Shown here one piece after another: positions 16,053-24,080 of a DNA stretch of 64,000 nucleotides. The notes under the pieces are model-generated. The model ran no database searches. It saw only the letters and a program-made list of their open reading frames with translations, and was not told the DNA's origin. Both the position numbers and the translations under genes were made by a program. The stretch is from JAXIPB01 sp045403155 (GTDB lineage: Bacteria; Actinomycetota; Actinomycetes; Mycobacteriales; Micromonosporaceae). Position 1 is the stretch's first letter; each line of letters opens with the position of its first letter. The stretch lies in NCBI GenBank assembly GCA_045403155.1, contig JAXIPB010000071.1, positions 21,914-85,913 of the forward strand. Direction: 5' to 3'.

Positions 16053-17264
16053 TCAGGAGACGTCGGGATTGAGCAGCGCGGTGGCCACGTCGGCGCACAC
16101 CTTGCTGGTGATTGTGAGCAGTTGGGCGTCGTTCTTGCCGGCGCTGGGATAGCGCTGCATCACCGCCATGATCCAGGTATCGCCGATGGCCATGCAGTTG
16201 GTGTGGTAGGTGCCATCCTCTTTCCAGATGTCCCACCCGTTCTTCCAGGCGACCTGCGACTGGAGCGCCGGCGGCAGCGCCTTGGCAATGCCGAAGTCGC
16301 CGTAGCTGAGCCCGGGCTGGATCTTGCGCATGAGGCCGAGCAGCCAGGGCGTCTCGGTCGCGCCCGCGGCGCGGCCGTCGGCGATGCATTCGCCGAGGCG
16401 AACGGCGTCCTGGGCCGAGATCTTCGTGTAGCCCCATCCCTCGCCCTTTGTCGCCTCCTGCGGGGCTTCGGAGTCGGTCAGACTACACGTGGTGATCAAG
16501 CGCTTGATCGAATTCGTCCGGCCGACCCGGTTGTACGTCCATTCGGCCGCGGCGTTGTCGCTCTTCTGGATCATCACGGAAAGCGTGCCTCGGCTCGAAT
16601 CGGTGAGCGTCGCCCTCCGCTGGCTCGCCGGCTTTGCCTTGTCTTCATCGGCGATTCGGAGGTAGTCCGCGGCCAGCCACGCCTTGATCATTGAGGCCGT
16701 CTCGCTGGACTCCATCATGTTGGCCGAGCCAACGATCTCCCCCGTGCGCCGATCCATGAGCGCCCAGCTCAGGAATCCCTTGGTGTTCACCGCAGCGGCG
16801 GTGACCTCTGCGGACCGGAACGGGAGCGGCTCCGGCTCCGGAGTCGGAGGGGAGCTCGGCGAGTCCCTGCCCGGGGCCGGGTTAGCAAAGCCTCCCGGCG
16901 CGAACGGCGAGCCGGGAACGAACCTCAAGCCAGCACCGACCGCGCCGAAGCCCAGGACGAGGATGAGGACCGTCCATATCGGGAACCGCCGGCGGCGCCG
17001 GGTGTGGGTTCGGATCGGACGGGACTTGCCGATGAGAGGCTCCGGGGGCGGCGGCGGCATCGGCGGCTGCATCGGCGGCGCCGGCTGACGAGGACCGTAC
17101 GTCTGCCCGTACACGATCCCTCGACCGCCACTGTCGCGTGGCGGACCCTCGCGGCGGGGACCGTCGTGCCCGCCGCCCCGACGGTCGGGCTGCCGTGGAC
17201 CTGGGCGCGCGCGATTCTCGCCGCGCGGGGGCACGGGTGACCACGGGTCATCGGTCGGCAACAT
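16053..17264 (-). CDS. Membrane-anchored class A beta-lactamase-like serine hydrolase
   Basis: A 403-residue protein. Residues 1-92 are Pro/Gly/Arg-rich and cytoplasmic, 95-115 form one membrane helix, and 116-150 are a Pro-rich linker. The extracellular beta-lactamase-like domain follows. Active-site motifs are S-M-I-K (Ser191-Lys194), S-D-N (235-237) and K-N-G (341-343) in place of K-T-G. The fold resembles actinobacterial class A-like enzymes or D,D-peptidases of unknown substrate rather than a secreted resistance beta-lactamase; the membrane anchor and K-N-G argue against the latter. It is divergent from paaA. Confidence 0.8.
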   Translation of the reverse strand: MLPTDDPWSPVPPRGENRARPGPRQPDRRGGGHDGPRREGPPRDSGGRGIVYGQTYGPRQPAPPMQPPMPPPPPEPLIGKSRPIRTHTRRRRRFPIWTVLILVLGFGAVGAGLRFVPGSPFAPGGFANPAPGRDSPSSPPTPEPEPLPFRSAEVTAAAVNTKGFLSWALMDRRTGEIVGSANMMESSETASMIKAWLAADYLRIADEDKAKPASQRRATLTDSSRGTLSVMIQKSDNAAAEWTYNRVGRTNSIKRLITTCSLTDSEAPQEATKGEGWGYTKISAQDAVRLGECIADGRAAGATETPWLLGLMRKIQPGLSYGDFGIAKALPPALQSQVAWKNGWDIWKEDGTYHTNCMAIGDTWIMAVMQRYPSAGKNDAQLLTITSKVCADVATALLNPDVS

Positions 17265-17400
17265 CTACCTCGCGGGGGATCGCGTGGGGGGCAAGCGCGT
17301 GGACGGTAATCGGGACCGCGGGGGAGCGCAGCCCGGAGCCGATGCTATCGGGTCCGGGCACCGACGCCGAACCGACAGGTCAGGCGGCCCGCGCAGGTCG

Positions 17401-17441
17401 GTGTTACACCGCCTTGCCGATTCGGTCGCAGGCTGTAACAC
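17401..17441. promoter_or_regulatory. Probable operator of the paa operon
   Basis: GTGTTACA (17401-17408) and TGTAACAC (17434-17441) are perfect 8-bp inverted arms, 25 bases apart, ending two bases before the paaA ATG. A TTGCCG at 17414 could be a -35 element between the arms. Position and symmetry suggest a repressor or activator site for paaABCDE. Which regulator binds is unknown; no paaR-like gene is in the window. Confidence 0.6.
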
Positions 17442-17443
17442 TG

Positions 17444-18505
17444 ATGGTCGTGTACGGTAATGACTTCGGCGTTCCCGAGAGCCTGCTCGACCAGGTCGAT
17501 GAGGCGGAGCGCGCACTCAAGGAGGCGGCCGAGCGCCGCAGGGGCGCCGACGCGGATAGCGCGGACCAGCAGGCCTACTTCGATGCGATCATCGTGGCGG
17601 ACCAGAAGATCGAACCCCGCGACTGGATGCCGGATTCGTATCGCAAGACGCTAATCCGACAGATCGCCCAGCACGCCCACTCAGAGATCATCGGGATGCA
17701 GCCGGAGGGGAACTGGATCACCCGCGCGCCCTCGCTCAAGCGCAAGGCAATCCTGTTGGCGAAGGTGCAGGACGAGGCCGGGCATGGGCTTTACCTCTAC
17801 GCCGCTGCCGAGACGCTAGGCATTTCGCGCGATGAACTTGTGCAGATGCTCCTTGACGGCCGCCAGAAATACTCCTCGATCTTCAACTATCCGACGCTCA
17901 CGTGGGCCGACATCGGCGCCATCGGATGGCTCGTGGACGGCGCCGCGATCGTAAACCAGGTGCCGCTGTGCCGATGCTCGTACGGTCCCTATGCCCGCGC
18001 CATGATTCGCATCTGCAAGGAGGAGTCCTTCCACCAGCGTCAGGGCTACGAGATCCTGTACACGCTCTCGCACGGCACAGCGGCCCAGAAGGCGATGGCA
18101 CAGGACGCCGTGAACCGGTGGTGGTATCCGTCGCTGGCGATGTTCGGACCGCCCGATTCGGAGTCGACCCACTCGGAGCAGTCCATGGCGTGGGGCATCA
18201 AGCGCTTCAGCAATGACGATCTGCGCCAGCGCTTCGTCGACATGTGCGTCGGTCAGGCCGACATCCTGGAGCTGCGGATTCCGGACGAGGACCTGCGCTG
18301 GAACTCCGAGCGCGGACATCACGACTACACCCAGCCCGACTATGACGAGCTGATCGCGGTCATCAGGGGTGACGGGCCCTGCAACCGCCAACGCTCCGCC
18401 CACCGCCGTCGCGCGCACGCAGATGGGGCTTGGGTACGCGAGGCGGCCGCCGCCCACGCCGCGAAGCGCACCAGGGTTGGCCCCAGATCCGGAGCGCCCC
18501 GGTGA
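17444..18505 (+). CDS. paaA: 1,2-phenylacetyl-CoA epoxidase, catalytic subunit A
   Basis: PaaA is the di-iron oxygenase subunit that epoxidises the ring of phenylacetyl-CoA. The 353-residue product shows the carboxylate-bridged iron ligands in D-E-A-G-H-G and in K-E-E-S-F-H-Q-R-Q-G, and the family end G-D-G-P-C-N-x-Q-R-x-A-x-R-R. ATG 17444 is two bases from an inverted repeat, so the mRNA may be nearly leaderless; GTG 17450 is an alternative. It leads five genes coupled by four-base overlaps. Confidence 0.93.
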   Translation: MVVYGNDFGVPESLLDQVDEAERALKEAAERRRGADADSADQQAYFDAIIVADQKIEPRDWMPDSYRKTLIRQIAQHAHSEIIGMQPEGNWITRAPSLKRKAILLAKVQDEAGHGLYLYAAAETLGISRDELVQMLLDGRQKYSSIFNYPTLTWADIGAIGWLVDGAAIVNQVPLCRCSYGPYARAMIRICKEESFHQRQGYEILYTLSHGTAAQKAMAQDAVNRWWYPSLAMFGPPDSESTHSEQSMAWGIKRFSNDDLRQRFVDMCVGQADILELRIPDEDLRWNSERGHHDYTQPDYDELIAVIRGDGPCNRQRSAHRRRAHADGAWVREAAAAHAAKRTRVGPRSGAPR

Positions 18506-18783
18506 GCGGCTGGACGCTCTGGGAGGTCTTTGTTCGGCCGCGGCGCGGTCTCTCCCACATACACGTGGGTAGCGTGCACGCTCCCGACGCGGTGATCGCC
18601 TTGCGCAACGCGCGCGACGTCTACACCCGCCGGCAGGAGGGCGTCTCGATCTGGGTCGTGCCGGCGACGACCATCACCGCGTCCAGTCCCGACGAGAAGG
18701 ACTCCTTCTTCGATCCCGCCGCGGACAAGGTCTACCGGCATCCGACCTTCTATAACGTGCCAGAAGGCGTGAAGCACCTATGA
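18502..18783 (+). CDS. paaB: Phenylacetyl-CoA epoxidase subunit B
   Basis: A 93-residue small subunit that stabilises the PaaA-PaaC assembly. The W-x-L-W-E-V-F-V-R-x-R-R-G-L opening, H-x-G-S-V-H-A-P-D, and A-L-x-N-A-R-D-V-Y-T-R-R block are family-typical. GTG 18502 overlaps the paaA stop (GTGA), and its own stop overlaps paaC. Confidence 0.93.
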   Translation: MSGWTLWEVFVRPRRGLSHIHVGSVHAPDAVIALRNARDVYTRRQEGVSIWVVPATTITASSPDEKDSFFDPAADKVYRHPTFYNVPEGVKHL

Positions 18784-19556
18784 CGGCCGACGTCGCCGAG
18801 TTCGCGCTTCGCGTGGGCGATGACGCACTCATCGCGGCGCAGCGTCTGGCCGAGTGGTCGGCCAGCGCGCCGGAGATGGAGGAGGACATCGCGCTCTCCA
18901 ACATCGCCCTCGACCAGCTGGGCGTGGCCCGGCTGATGCTTTCGTACGCGGGAGAGCTCGCCGGTGGCGACGAGGACTCCTTGGCGTTTCGCCGCGACGA
19001 CCGGGAATTCCGCAACTGCCTTCTCGTGGAAGTTCCCAACGCCGGCCCGGCCGCGGCCCCCGGTGCGCCGGGCGACTTCGGCGTCACCATGGCCAAGCTG
19101 CTCTTCCTCTCGACCTATCAGCGCCTTGTGTACGACGGACTTACCGCGTCCGCCGATGAACGGCTGGCCGGAGTCGCGGCGAAGGCGCGCAAGGAGTCGG
19201 CGTACCACGTCGACCACGCGTCACAGTGGACGGTGCGGCTGGGCGACGGCACTGAGGAGTCGCACCGGCGTATGCAGGCCGCGATCGATGACGTCTGGCC
19301 ATACACTCACGAGCTTTTCGCCGCGGACGACCTCACGGAGCGTTTGGACGCGGCCGGCACCGCGCCGGCGCCGCACGCCCTGCGTCCACAGTGGCTCGAC
19401 CTCGTCGACGCGGTACTCGTCGAGGCCACGCTGGAGCGGCCCGCCGACGGCTGGGCGCCCACGGGTGGTCGCGAGGGGCGCCACACGGAGCACCTGTCGT
19501 ACCTGCTCGGCGAGATGCAGGTCCTGCACCGGGGCCACCCGGAGGCACAGTGGTGA
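18780..19556 (+). CDS. paaC: Phenylacetyl-CoA epoxidase subunit C
   Basis: A structural ferritin-like subunit of 258 residues that pairs with PaaA. It opens with R-V-G-D-D-A-L-I-A-A-Q-R-L-A-E-W, then E-E-D-I-A-L-S-N-I-A-L-D-Q-L-G, and contains K-E-S-A-Y-H-V-D-H-A. It has the PaaA-like fold but is not the catalytic subunit. It is coupled to paaB and paaD by ATGA and GTGA overlaps. Confidence 0.93.
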   Translation: MTADVAEFALRVGDDALIAAQRLAEWSASAPEMEEDIALSNIALDQLGVARLMLSYAGELAGGDEDSLAFRRDDREFRNCLLVEVPNAGPAAAPGAPGDFGVTMAKLLFLSTYQRLVYDGLTASADERLAGVAAKARKESAYHVDHASQWTVRLGDGTEESHRRMQAAIDDVWPYTHELFAADDLTERLDAAGTAPAPHALRPQWLDLVDAVLVEATLERPADGWAPTGGREGRHTEHLSYLLGEMQVLHRGHPEAQW

Positions 19557-20023
19557 GCGCCTACGCCGCGGCCGCCTCTGTAGTGGACCCGGAGATCCGG
19601 GCGGTGACCATCGAGGAGCTGGGCATCCTGCGCGATGTCTCGCAGGACGAGGCGACCGGCCGGGTGACGGTGACGATCACGCCGACGTACTCCGGATGTC
19701 CGGCCATGGACGTGATCCGGGCGGATATCCGCCGCGCGCTGGGCGAAGCCGGCTATCCCGAGGTGGCGGTCGAGACCGTCCTGAGCCCCGCCTGGTCGAC
19801 GGACATGATGAGCCAGAGTGGCCGGGACAAGCTCGCGGCGGCCGGGATCGCGCCGCCCACGCCGACCCGGTCGGGGGCCATCCCGTTGCGCCTGACCGTG
19901 AGGTGCCCACGGTGTGGGTCGGCCGAGACGGAGGAGATCTCCCGCTTCGGCTCGACGGCGTGCAAGGCCCTGTGGCGGTGCCGCTCCTGCGCCGAGCCCT
20001 TCGATCGCGTCAAGCCGTTGTGA
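19553..20023 (+). CDS. paaD: Phenylacetyl-CoA epoxidase assembly protein D
   Basis: A 156-residue DUF59/MIP18-type iron-sulfur assembly factor. The N-terminal half has V-D-P-E-I-R and T-P-T-Y-S-G-C-P-A-M, with the reactive Cys. The C-terminal half has a zinc ribbon, C-P-R-C and C-R-S-C. PaaD matures the epoxidase metal centres. GTG 19553 overlaps the paaC stop. Confidence 0.92.
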   Translation: MSAYAAAASVVDPEIRAVTIEELGILRDVSQDEATGRVTVTITPTYSGCPAMDVIRADIRRALGEAGYPEVAVETVLSPAWSTDMMSQSGRDKLAAAGIAPPTPTRSGAIPLRLTVRCPRCGSAETEEISRFGSTACKALWRCRSCAEPFDRVKPL

Positions 20024-21138
20024 CCGCCTCACTCACCCGACCTCGTCGGCGCCCCATCTTCCATCCGTTGCGCGTCATCGACGTCGAGGAACTGACCGAC
20101 GATTCGGTAGCGGTGACGTTCGCCGTACCTGAGGAGCTGCGCGAGACGTTCCAGTTCTCACCGGGCCAGCATCTGACGGTCCGGCGGGCTCACCCGGACG
20201 GCGGCAGCGAGATCCGCCGGTCGTACTCGATCTGCTCCACGCCAAAGGATGTGAGGGAGCACGGGCTTGTGCGCATCGGCGTGCGGGAGATCGCCGGTGG
20301 GATGTTCTCCAGCTACGCCACGCGAACGCTGCGCCAAGGTGAGACCGTTGAGGTCCTCCCGCCGCTCGGGCATTTCACCACCGCGCTGGAGCCCGACCGG
20401 GCGCGCCACTACGCGGCGATCGCCGCTGGTTCGGGAATCACCCCAGTGTTGTCGCTGCTGGCGACGGCACTCTCGATTGAGCCCGATAGTCGGTTCACGC
20501 TGGTCTACGGCAATCGTCGTGCGGCGACCGTGATGTTCGGCGAGGAGTTGGCCGATCTCAAGGACCGATACCCCGAGCGATTGCACGTCGTGCACGTCCT
20601 GTCCCGCGAGCCACAGATGTCGTCGTTGCTGTCGGGGCGGATCGACGCGGATCGACTTCGCGAGATCCTCGACTCGGGGCTGGTCGATTCGAAGAGCGTC
20701 GACGAATGGTTCCTCTGTGGACCGTACGGGCTGGTCGGCGATGCCCAGGGCGTCCTCGCCGAACGCGGCGTGCCCGATCGAGCCGTTCATACGGAGCTCT
20801 TTCACGTGGAGGGCGAGCCGGTGCCCGCCCGCAGGGCCGACGAACAGGGTCGGTTGGCGGCGGCCGCCACGGTCACCATCGTGCTGGAAGGTCGGGAGTC
20901 GACGTTCACCATGAGCGGCGACGAGCGGGTCCTCGACGCCGCGCTCAAGGTCAGGGGTGAACTCCCGTACGCCTGCAAGGGCGGCGTCTGCTCGACCTGC
21001 CGGGCGAGACTCGTCGAGGGCGAGGTCGTCATGGCGCACAACTACGCCCTGGAGCCCGACGAGATCGCCGCCGGTTACGTGCTCACCTGCCAGTCCACGC
21101 CGGTCACGGACCGGCTGGTCGTCGACTACGACGCCTGA
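20020..21138 (+). CDS. paaE: Phenylacetyl-CoA epoxidase reductase E
   Basis: A 372-residue flavin/iron-sulfur reductase that passes electrons from NADPH to PaaA. R-R-S-Y-S-I-C binds FAD, G-S-G-I-T-P starts the NAD(P) domain, and F-L-C-G-P-Y-G follows. The C-terminal ferredoxin domain holds C-x4-C-x2-C and a distal Cys (C-K-G-G-V-C-S-T-C ... C-Q-S-T-P). GTG 20020 overlaps the paaD stop. It ends the operon; paaG, paaZ, paaJ, paaH and paaK are not in this window. Confidence 0.94.
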   Translation: MTASLTRPRRRPIFHPLRVIDVEELTDDSVAVTFAVPEELRETFQFSPGQHLTVRRAHPDGGSEIRRSYSICSTPKDVREHGLVRIGVREIAGGMFSSYATRTLRQGETVEVLPPLGHFTTALEPDRARHYAAIAAGSGITPVLSLLATALSIEPDSRFTLVYGNRRAATVMFGEELADLKDRYPERLHVVHVLSREPQMSSLLSGRIDADRLREILDSGLVDSKSVDEWFLCGPYGLVGDAQGVLAERGVPDRAVHTELFHVEGEPVPARRADEQGRLAAAATVTIVLEGRESTFTMSGDERVLDAALKVRGELPYACKGGVCSTCRARLVEGEVVMAHNYALEPDEIAAGYVLTCQSTPVTDRLVVDYDA

Positions 21139-21297
21139 CGCCAGCGTTGGGAGGGGTCCGCCCACCATCGCCTTTGTAGAGTAGGGGTCCGCTCCTTTCC
21201 CGGGGGCTGCCTAGGATCGACCCATCCGGGCCGACAGCGGGTCCGAATCACCTGGCATGACGGCGAACCGTCCCATCGGAGACTGAGGGGAGCGGCC

Positions 21298-21969
21298 GTG
21301 AGCGCACGGGCCGGTCGAGGTGGCGAGCCCGGCTGGCGGGAGCGTCCGACGCACGCCGGGTCAGTGGACCGCGGGCCGGCCGGTCCCGACGAGCTGCTGC
21401 GACAGGTCGCGCGCGGCGACGAGCGGGCGTTTGCGCAGCTATACGACGCGATCGCGCCGCGCGTCTACGGGCTCGCCCGGCGGGTCCTGCGTGATCCGGC
21501 CCAGGCGGAGGAGGTCGCGCAGGAGGCGCTGGTCGAGGTCTGGCGCACGGCGGCTCGATTCGACGCCGCTAAGGGCTCGGCGACCTCGTGGGTCTTGACG
21601 ATCACGCACCGGCGCGCCGTCGACCGGGTGCGCGCGGCCCAGGCCGGTGCCGATCGGGAGCGGCGGGTCGCTGCGGCCAGCGTCGACACGCCGTACGACG
21701 ACGTGGTCGAGGAGGTCACCACGAGCCTTGAGCAGCAGCAGGTTCGCCGGTGTCTCAAGGGTCTAACCGACCTGCAGCGGGAGGCGATCACACTCGCGTA
21801 CTACGACGGGTTCACGTATCGCGAGGTGGCCGAGAAGCTCGACACCGCGCTGCCAACGATCAAGACGAGAATGCGGGACGGGTTGATCCGGTTGCGCGAC
21901 TGCCTCGGAGTCGAGGTCGGTGTCGGCGACAGCCCGGGCAATCCCCACAGCGGAACGGCGAGGAGGTGA
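21298..21969 (+). CDS. sigK: ECF sigma factor, SigK-like
   Basis: A 223-residue group 4 sigma factor. Region 2 includes F-A-Q-L-Y-D-A-I-A-P-R-V-Y-G-L, then D-P-A-Q-A-E-E-V-A-Q-E-A-L-V-E-V-W. Region 4 includes L-x-x-L-Q-R-E-A-I-T-L-A-Y-Y-D-G-F-T-Y-R-E-V-A. The GTG start follows ggggagcggcc. The anti-sigma gene starts 7 bases after the stop, so the two form the SigK/RskA (ECF19-like) arrangement. It is expected to be released by proteolysis or redox sensing of its partner and to transcribe its own operon. Confidence 0.87.
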   Translation: MSARAGRGGEPGWRERPTHAGSVDRGPAGPDELLRQVARGDERAFAQLYDAIAPRVYGLARRVLRDPAQAEEVAQEALVEVWRTAARFDAAKGSATSWVLTITHRRAVDRVRAAQAGADRERRVAAASVDTPYDDVVEEVTTSLEQQQVRRCLKGLTDLQREAITLAYYDGFTYREVAEKLDTALPTIKTRMRDGLIRLRDCLGVEVGVGDSPGNPHSGTARR

Positions 21970-21976
21970 GCGTGGC

Positions 21977-22723
21977 ATGAGTCAGCCGACTGAGATCCAC
22001 ACACTGGCCGGCGCGTACGCGTTGGATGCGCTCACCGAGATCGAGCGGGCGAGGTTCGCGCGGCACATCGCCGAATGCGAGGCCTGCGCGGCCGAGGTCG
22101 CCGAACTGAACGAGACCGCGTCGCGGCTCAGCGCCGCGGCGTGGGAGGTACCGCCGGCCCGACTTCGCGACGCCGTACTGCAATCGGTATCGCAGACCCG
22201 CCAGGTCACCGCCGGCAAGGCCGACCGGGCGTTGCACGGCGACGTCATGAGGTGGCGTCGCCGGACGGCGGCCGCCGTGGCGGCCGGAGTTGTCGCGCTC
22301 GGTGGCATGGCCACGGTCTGGGTCGTCCAGGAGGGCCGCGTCGGGGATGCGCGGCAGCAGGCGCAGCAACTCGCGTCGGACCAGGCCAGGCTCAACGCCG
22401 TGCTCGCGGCCGGAGACGCGCGCCTCCGCACCGCGAACGTGCCGGGGGGCGGCAGGGTAACGGTGGCGATGTCACCGAGCCTTGACGATGGCGTGGTGCT
22501 GATCTCGGATCTGCCGGCACCGCCGGAGGGAAAGGCGTATCAGCTCTGGCTCATCGAGGGCACGTCGACGACGTCGGTCGGCGTCATGGCGGCCGGGCAG
22601 CGATCCGGCGCGGCGCTGCTCGAATCCCTGGGCAGCGCGGACACATTCGGCGTGACCGTCGAGCCGGTGGGCGGTTCGCCGCGGCCGACGTCTCCGCCTG
22701 TCGCCGGCGTACCCCTCGCCTGA
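21977..22723 (+). CDS. rskA: Membrane anti-sigma factor, RskA-like
   Basis: A 248-residue anti-sigma factor. The N-terminal zinc anti-sigma motif is H-x3-C-x2-C (H-I-A-E-C-E-A-C) at about residues 30-37. One membrane helix is near residues 100-120 (A-A-A-V-A-A-G-V-V-A-L-G-G), followed by an extracellular RskA domain with P-E-G-K-A-Y-Q-L-W-L-I. ATG 21977 is preceded by AGGAGG. It should sequester the sigma factor encoded immediately upstream. Confidence 0.87.
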   Translation: MSQPTEIHTLAGAYALDALTEIERARFARHIAECEACAAEVAELNETASRLSAAAWEVPPARLRDAVLQSVSQTRQVTAGKADRALHGDVMRWRRRTAAAVAAGVVALGGMATVWVVQEGRVGDARQQAQQLASDQARLNAVLAAGDARLRTANVPGGGRVTVAMSPSLDDGVVLISDLPAPPEGKAYQLWLIEGTSTTSVGVMAAGQRSGAALLESLGSADTFGVTVEPVGGSPRPTSPPVAGVPLA

Positions 22724-22831
22724 CCGCATCGACTGACCGCGTCGACTGACCGAGCCCATCCGCCGTCGGATCCGCTCCGAACCCCTGTCAGACCGCCGGG
22801 TCGCGACGGTCCGTCAGGTAGGAGGGTCGTA

Positions 22832-23260
22832 ATGGCTACAAGGGACATGGCCGGTGTGCGCACGACCGGCCGGCTCAACTCACTCGTCGCTGGGGCCGTC
22901 GGGGCGGTGTTCATCGTGGTTGGCCTGCTCGGCTTCACCGTCTCCGGGGACCACTCCCTAGCCGGCCACACCGGCGGAGAACTGCTGGGGCTGTTCCAGG
23001 TCAACACGCTGCACAACATCGTGCACCTCGCCGTCGGCGCGGCGATGGTCGCCGCTGCGATCGCCGGCACCCGCGCGGCCAAGGCTGCGAACACGCTCAT
23101 CGGCGTGGTCTACGTTGCCCTCGGCCTGCTTGGCCTCTTCATCACCGGCGACAACCCGGTCAACATCATCGCGCTGAATGGCGCCGACAACGGCCTGCAC
23201 CTGGTCATCGGGGCGGTCCTCGTGGCCGTCGGCGTCGGCGCCGACAAGGCAAGGGCCTAG
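22832..23260 (+). CDS. DUF4383 four-helix membrane protein
   Basis: A 142-residue membrane protein with four hydrophobic segments and the family pattern N-T-L-H-N-I-V-H-L-A-V-G (a histidine-containing helix) and N-G-A-D-N-G-L-H-L-V-I-G. This matches actinobacterial DUF4383. AGGAGG precedes the ATG. It lies 108 bases after rskA and may be a SigK-regulon member, but that is only inferred from position. Function is unknown. Confidence 0.8.
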   Translation: MATRDMAGVRTTGRLNSLVAGAVGAVFIVVGLLGFTVSGDHSLAGHTGGELLGLFQVNTLHNIVHLAVGAAMVAAAIAGTRAAKAANTLIGVVYVALGLLGLFITGDNPVNIIALNGADNGLHLVIGAVLVAVGVGADKARA

Positions 23261-23265
23261 TCCTC

Positions 23266-23346
23266 CAAGATCGCCGCAACTGTACGACAGTCGCCCGCTT
23301 CGACCGCATCCGACTGGGCAACTGTCAAACACTTGCGGCGATCTTG
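23266..23346. terminator. Long hairpin between convergent genes
   Basis: CAAGATCGCCGCAA (23266-23279) pairs with TTGCGGCGATCTTG (23333-23346), and inner arms GACAGT / ACTGTC (23286, 23321) extend the structure. It lies between the DUF4383 stop and the convergent MerR stop at 23348, so it fits a bidirectional terminator. Its CGGCGATCTTGG arm also resembles the tail of the dispersed element. Confidence 0.75.
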
Positions 23347-23347
23347 G

Positions 23348-23992
23348 TCATGCCAGACCGCCGGCGTCCACCAGCCGGCGCGCGGAGGCGTCCTGCTGGG
23401 CCAGACGGCGCAGCGCGTTGAGCACCGCCTCGCCCAGGATCGTGCCGGTCACAACGCCCTCGACCATGCGCCCCGGCTCGCCGCGGGCGATGACCGTGTC
23501 GACCTCTCGGGCGGCGACGAGCTCCGCGGCGTCGGCGTAGGTCTCGAGGCAGTCGAGAAGGTCGTCCTGGCCGAGGGCGCGGAAGGCGGCCACCGCGTCG
23601 GCGGCGTGGTCGAAGTCGGGACAGTCCTCATCCGTGTACCAGCCGCGTCGCCGTACCAAGGCCACCACCTCTTCCCGGGCCGCCTTCCACAAGGGATCCT
23701 CCGCGTCGCGCCGTCGTGGCCGGGTCAGCGAGCTGTGCGCCACGCCGAGCAGGAAGTGCGGTGGTAGTTCCGGGCTGTCGACCGCCTCCAGCACATCGCG
23801 GGCGGCCGCGATCGAAAGGCCACCAACATCGATCAACGCGCGGATCAGGCGCAGGCGGAACAGGTGGCCGTCGCCGTACTCCGCTTGGTTGCGGCCCGTC
23901 GCCGCACCGGCCGGAAGGAGGCCCTCGCGCAGGTAGAACTTGATCGACGGGATGCTCGTCCCGCTGCGCCGGCTCAGTTCGGCGATCCTCAC
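23348..23992 (-). CDS. MerR-family transcriptional regulator
   Basis: A 214-residue regulator starting at GTG 23992. The N-terminal MerR HTH reads R-I-A-E-L-S-R-R-S-G-T-S-I-P-S-I-K-F-Y-L-R-E-G-L-L-P. A dimerisation helix and a larger helical C-terminal domain follow, with no Cys cluster to suggest metal sensing. It is divergent from the DUF4188 gene and the shared gap carries a clear dyad operator, so it very likely controls that gene and itself. Confidence 0.88.
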   Translation of the reverse strand: MRIAELSRRSGTSIPSIKFYLREGLLPAGAATGRNQAEYGDGHLFRLRLIRALIDVGGLSIAAARDVLEAVDSPELPPHFLLGVAHSSLTRPRRRDAEDPLWKAAREEVVALVRRRGWYTDEDCPDFDHAADAVAAFRALGQDDLLDCLETYADAAELVAAREVDTVIARGEPGRMVEGVVTGTILGEAVLNALRRLAQQDASARRLVDAGGLA

Positions 23993-24023
23993 GTCAACCC
24001 CTTGCGTTCCCAGGTCCAGAAGT

Positions 24024-24063
24024 GGATAGTAGCACTATCGGCTAATGGATAGCGCTACTATCC
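24024..24063. promoter_or_regulatory. MerR-type operator
   Basis: GGATAGTAGC (24024-24033) and GCTACTATCC (24054-24063) are perfect 10-bp arms, with an inner CTATC / GGATAG dyad. The 40-base element lies between the divergent MerR and DUF4188 starts. MerR proteins bind such dyads inside stretched promoter spacers. An ATG at 24045 falls inside it, which argues for the later DUF4188 start at 24081. Confidence 0.75.
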
Positions 24064-24080
24064 GCTACAAGGAGTTCGCG

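Noticed and set aside
16053..17264. True antibiotic-resistance beta-lactamase
   Set aside because: It is membrane-anchored with a long Pro-rich N-terminus and K-N-G in place of K-T-G; a resistance role is not supported by sequence.
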